Origin: Halocafeteria seosinensis
Lineage: Eukaryota > Sar > Bigyra > Bicosoecida
NCBI GenBank assembly: GCA_001687465.1
Contig: LVLI01000670.1
Coordinates: 1-46,701, forward strand
Length of the DNA stretch: 46,701 nucleotides
Direction: 5' to 3'
In this document: piece after piece, positions 44,801-46,701 of the stretch
Numbering within the stretch: the first letter of the stretch is position 1
How the letters are laid out: each line of letters begins with the position of its first letter
Position numbers and translations under genes: made by a program
Notes under the pieces: model-generated
Database searches by the model: none
Told to the model about the DNA's origin: nothing
Seen by the model: the letters and a program-made list of their open reading frames with translations, nothing else

Positions 44801-44820
44801 TGCTGCCACAGTAAATTGTA
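41812..44820 (-). pseudogene. PA14 surface protein, copy D (decayed, MITE-interrupted)
   Basis: Remains of a fourth copy. The 5' end is missing: homology starts mid-PA14 near 44810 (FFARFEGFLKLPKRGKYKFYL, ESDDGSQLF). Downstream PA14 parts survive with family splice sites: introns 44596-44659 and 44436-44514 around an 81-nt exon (44595-44515), then VKYYQG and WKWFDEGTSPG. A Thr/Ser/Pro stalk follows (to about 43600) and ends in a stop. A second stalk (43434-42960) repeats the same ending (SVIQD...), so the stalk is partly duplicated. The helix region frameshifts near 42900. The tail continues in pieces: YAVSLGLPEGNFQFV (42.8 kb), VMVKCMDRE (42.6 kb), a MITE at 42262-42570, RRRVVLVTQG and RTKLKSRLWKS (42.2 kb), and TEFNPCL with a basic end near 41820. 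It is clearly non-functional as a whole. Confidence 0.85.
42256..42576. mobile_element. MITE with 26-bp perfect terminal inverted repeats
   Basis: A non-coding, AT-rich element, 42262-42570 (309 bp). Its ends are perfect 26-bp inverted repeats (42262-42287 and 42545-42570) beginning TATCACCCGCCAGAATTTAC. A 6-bp direct repeat, TATGCT, flanks it (42256-42261 and 42571-42576) and looks like a target-site duplication. Inside are TTTACATT repeats (42360-42440), a palindrome AATCTGGCCTATGGCCAGATT (one base over 20 so core CTGGCC/GGCCAG, about 42459-42479) and an inverted pair ATATTCCAA/TTGGAATAT (42479-42511). No transposase is encoded, so it is non-autonomous. The superfamily is unknown; a 6-bp duplication is unusual among the common ones. 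It sits inside the tail of PA14 copy D. Confidence 0.9.
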
Positions 44821-44880
44821 TTGCTGCGAATCAGGGGGTCGTACCGCTGTTCCGCTGGTCGCAGAAAGAATACTACCAAG

Positions 44881-44899
44881 GGTTCCTTGCCAAGGAACC
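44881..44899. repeat. Short palindrome at the 5' break of copy D
   Basis: GGTTCCTT and AAGGAACC form a perfect 8-bp hairpin with a 3-nt loop, just upstream of where copy D loses homology to its relatives. It may mark the truncation breakpoint. Confidence 0.5.
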
Positions 44900-44939
44900 G
44901 GGAATGGTGACGATGGTCGTTACACCCCACAGCTAGAAC

Positions 44940-46413
44940 AAGTTATCCCCGTCTACATTCGCAATAGACCAAATACCATTTCATATCTTCTTATTTTGTA
45001 CTCTCCAACTCTCAACTGAATGACCACATAAGATCTCTCTATGGCAGCGAGTCACCTGTACCTGACAATCCTTTGTGGTCGTCGGTGTGCCAATTGGACA
45101 TACGAAGTGCTCCGATTGCGATCTGGTGGAACGAACACACTACACTGTACTAGGGATCGCCGTCGCAGCGGACGTCTTGCTAGGAGATTCTGTGATCACT
45201 CCTGGTGCAACTCTGCTACTGACGGAAGCAGAGTACTGGGGGCCGAAGGTACAACTGTATCGGAAGTCAATGCTTGCGATGTGGGAGTTAAAGAGCTTAT
45301 CCTTGCGCTCACTTCAGCGATTTTTGTTCTGTCACTCTTGTAGAAGATGCAAGTGTTGGAACTGCGCTGCCAAGCTCCGTTTGTGTTCTGTCGCTCGTGT
45401 AGAAGTGGAGGCTACACTGCTGCTGCCGTAGCCGTGCAAATCGAAGATGTAGTGTGACAAGGACTTCCGCTACCAATTTGTTCTGAAATTCCGCTGTCGG
45501 TAGCGATTCCACGGACTCCAATGCCCTCCACTACTGCATAGATAGGGCTATAAACCTTGCGCACCTGCACAGTTCCAAGGGATGTTATTCTGGTGGGAAG
45601 ATGTTGATGCGTAGAGGCAGAATTGTATGGGACTCTTCACTATAAAGCAAAGCAAACGGCGTCCCGCTCCAAAATGCACGTTTCTGCTCCCCAACTATAT
45701 GACATAGAGAATATACAAGTACATTGGTCAACATGGTCTCTTGCTAGACTCAAACCAGACTTTCCATAGGAGAGGGTTAGTGCGTACACTGGACAGAAGC
45801 GGCAACTATACCGGGGAGATTCCTACTATGGTTCAGGAATGCAGGTGATTCATAATGAAAGATACGTCGATTTGGAATTCGCACTTTTCAGGATATATGA
45901 CATGACATGCATACGCTTGCAATGACATGTTTTGCTTCGTTGAAATAAACCATACAATACAGAGGCTTGGGTTGAACTGGTGGGACAAAACATGTGCCTG
46001 AGTCCGGCCCAATGTGCAACGCTCGGATGTCCGATCAGTCGCAAGCGACAATGAGTCTGACACTGATCTGATATAGGTTGGGTTAAGAGTAACTTACGAG
46101 TCGCTCGCGGCTCGAGGTGGGTACTGATCCTCCCGAAGATATCTAGTATACACTTCTACCTCGTGTTAGTTGTGTATTGAACTGTTTTCACCACGTGTGT
46201 TGTCTTGTTGTACGCCATAGCACAGCTGTAGCAGCTTGCTGTGGCAGGGAGTGCGTCGTGGAGGATTGCTTGGGCTGTAGATTATCGGGCACTCGTTGTC
46301 AGCAGACAACATCTGTCTCTATGGGCGGCATTGTTTCTACGGTTTTAACAGTCACCTTGTTGCCAAGTATAGCCAAGAATAAGCTCTTCAGCAGATGTCT
46401 CATTTTCAAATTC
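44940..46413. other. 1.5-kb region without a supported gene
   Basis: No family similarity is visible. On the minus strand around 45,220-45,310 a short frame reads as a Thr/Ser/Pro-rich stretch (TPTSQALTSDTVVPSAPS) that could be a scrap of another PA14 stalk; it is too short to call. Confidence 0.3.
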
Positions 46414-46701
46414 TCATCCGGCAGTGTGAGCTAATTGCACTCGCTCCGAAGCAGTTGTTCGTGCCTCATTCTTTTGACACAACCTCTTAATTCGGCTTAA
46501 GATCGGCCCTTCCCGCAGTGTGCCACAGAGACTTACGAATAGATTGTTCAGTATAGATCCGTCCACAATTGGATTTCGTGATAAATCTACCTCAGTCAAG
46601 CTCGTATTCACTTCTAATGCATCTGCCAAGTGCTGAGCGCCACGATCGTATATTCGATTTCCCTGGAAGGATATGAAGGTTAGGGTCGTATTCGCTCGCA
46701 A
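46414..46701 (-). CDS. RI-type leucine-rich-repeat protein, 3' end (runs off window)
   Basis: C-terminal 95 residues of a gene whose 5' part lies beyond the window edge; there is no ATG in the visible part. Two ribonuclease-inhibitor-type repeats of 28 residues are visible (TLTFISFQGNRIYDRGAQHL, TSLTEVDLSRNPIVDG). They are followed by a basic helix (RIKRLCQKNEA) and a short tail. The repeat class is found in NLR-like and RanGAP-like proteins and mediates protein binding. A GTAAGT at about 46,536 (minus strand) could be a splice donor, so the last 40 residues are less certain. Confidence 0.7.
   Translation of the reverse strand: MRANTTLTFISFQGNRIYDRGAQHLADALEVNTSLTEVDLSRNPIVDGSILNNLFVSLCGTLREGPILSRIKRLCQKNEARTTASERVQLAHTAG

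Noticed and set aside
45220-45310. Thr/Ser/Pro-rich minus-strand scrap that could be a fifth PA14 stalk
   Set aside because: Too short, followed by a stop, with no PA14 or tail sequence nearby.
1-46701. CRISPR arrays, bacterial operons, integrated virus or retrotransposon
   Set aside because: No spaced direct repeats, no reverse transcriptase, integrase or capsid-like frames; gene structure is eukaryotic throughout.

Overview
This is nuclear DNA from a single-celled eukaryote, probably a protist or alga. The evidence is multi-exon genes with GT-AG introns (donors mostly GTAAGT or GTATGT, acceptors mostly TGCAG), most introns only 60-100 nt long, coding sequence on both strands, a cytosolic ribosomal protein gene (RPS28) and eukaryote-only families such as SLC35F6, cathepsin Z and a calcyphosin-like EF-hand protein. 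TAA, TAG and TGA are all used as stops, so the code looks standard. Several proteins (an LRR protein, a very large EF-hand/LRR protein, a calcyphosin-like protein) would suit a flagellate, but the exact lineage cannot be fixed from this window.

Layout. 0.4-9.1 kb: an LRR protein, converging on the catalytic subunit of queuine tRNA-ribosyltransferase; S-formylglutathione hydrolase reading divergently from it; RPS28; and an aromatic-amino-acid decarboxylase family enzyme with Phe where the decarboxylase catalytic Tyr should be. 9.6-24 kb: a giant EF-hand/coiled-coil/LRR protein (about 2,540 aa), an EF-hand calcyphosin-like protein converging on it, and a 1,058-aa protein of unknown function. 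24.5-33.7 kb: an organellar YbaB-like protein, a tandem pair of SLC35F6-type transporters, a nine-exon membrane-anchored GT10 (fucosyltransferase-like) protein and a cathepsin Z-type protease.

34-45 kb: a tandem cluster of four copies of one cell-surface gene family, all on the minus strand. The full design is signal peptide, PA14 domain, long Thr/Ser/Pro-rich stalk, one membrane helix and a conserved cytoplasmic tail of about 260 residues that I do not recognise. Copy A looks intact. Copy B has kept promoter and PA14 domain but lost stalk, helix and tail. Copy C is complete except for one base missing in a T-run. Copy D is a wreck with a truncated 5' end, a duplicated stalk, frameshifts and a 309-bp MITE with perfect 26-bp terminal inverted repeats. 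All copies share the same intron positions around an 81-nt exon. This birth-and-death cluster, with its undescribed tail, is the most novel thing in the window. The last 0.3 kb holds the 3' end of an RI-type LRR gene.

Exon boundaries were set by hand from splice consensus, reading frame and family alignment from memory. In every intact multi-exon model the exon lengths sum to a whole number of codons. Several short introns are multiples of three without stops, so plain ORF calling would wrongly translate them.
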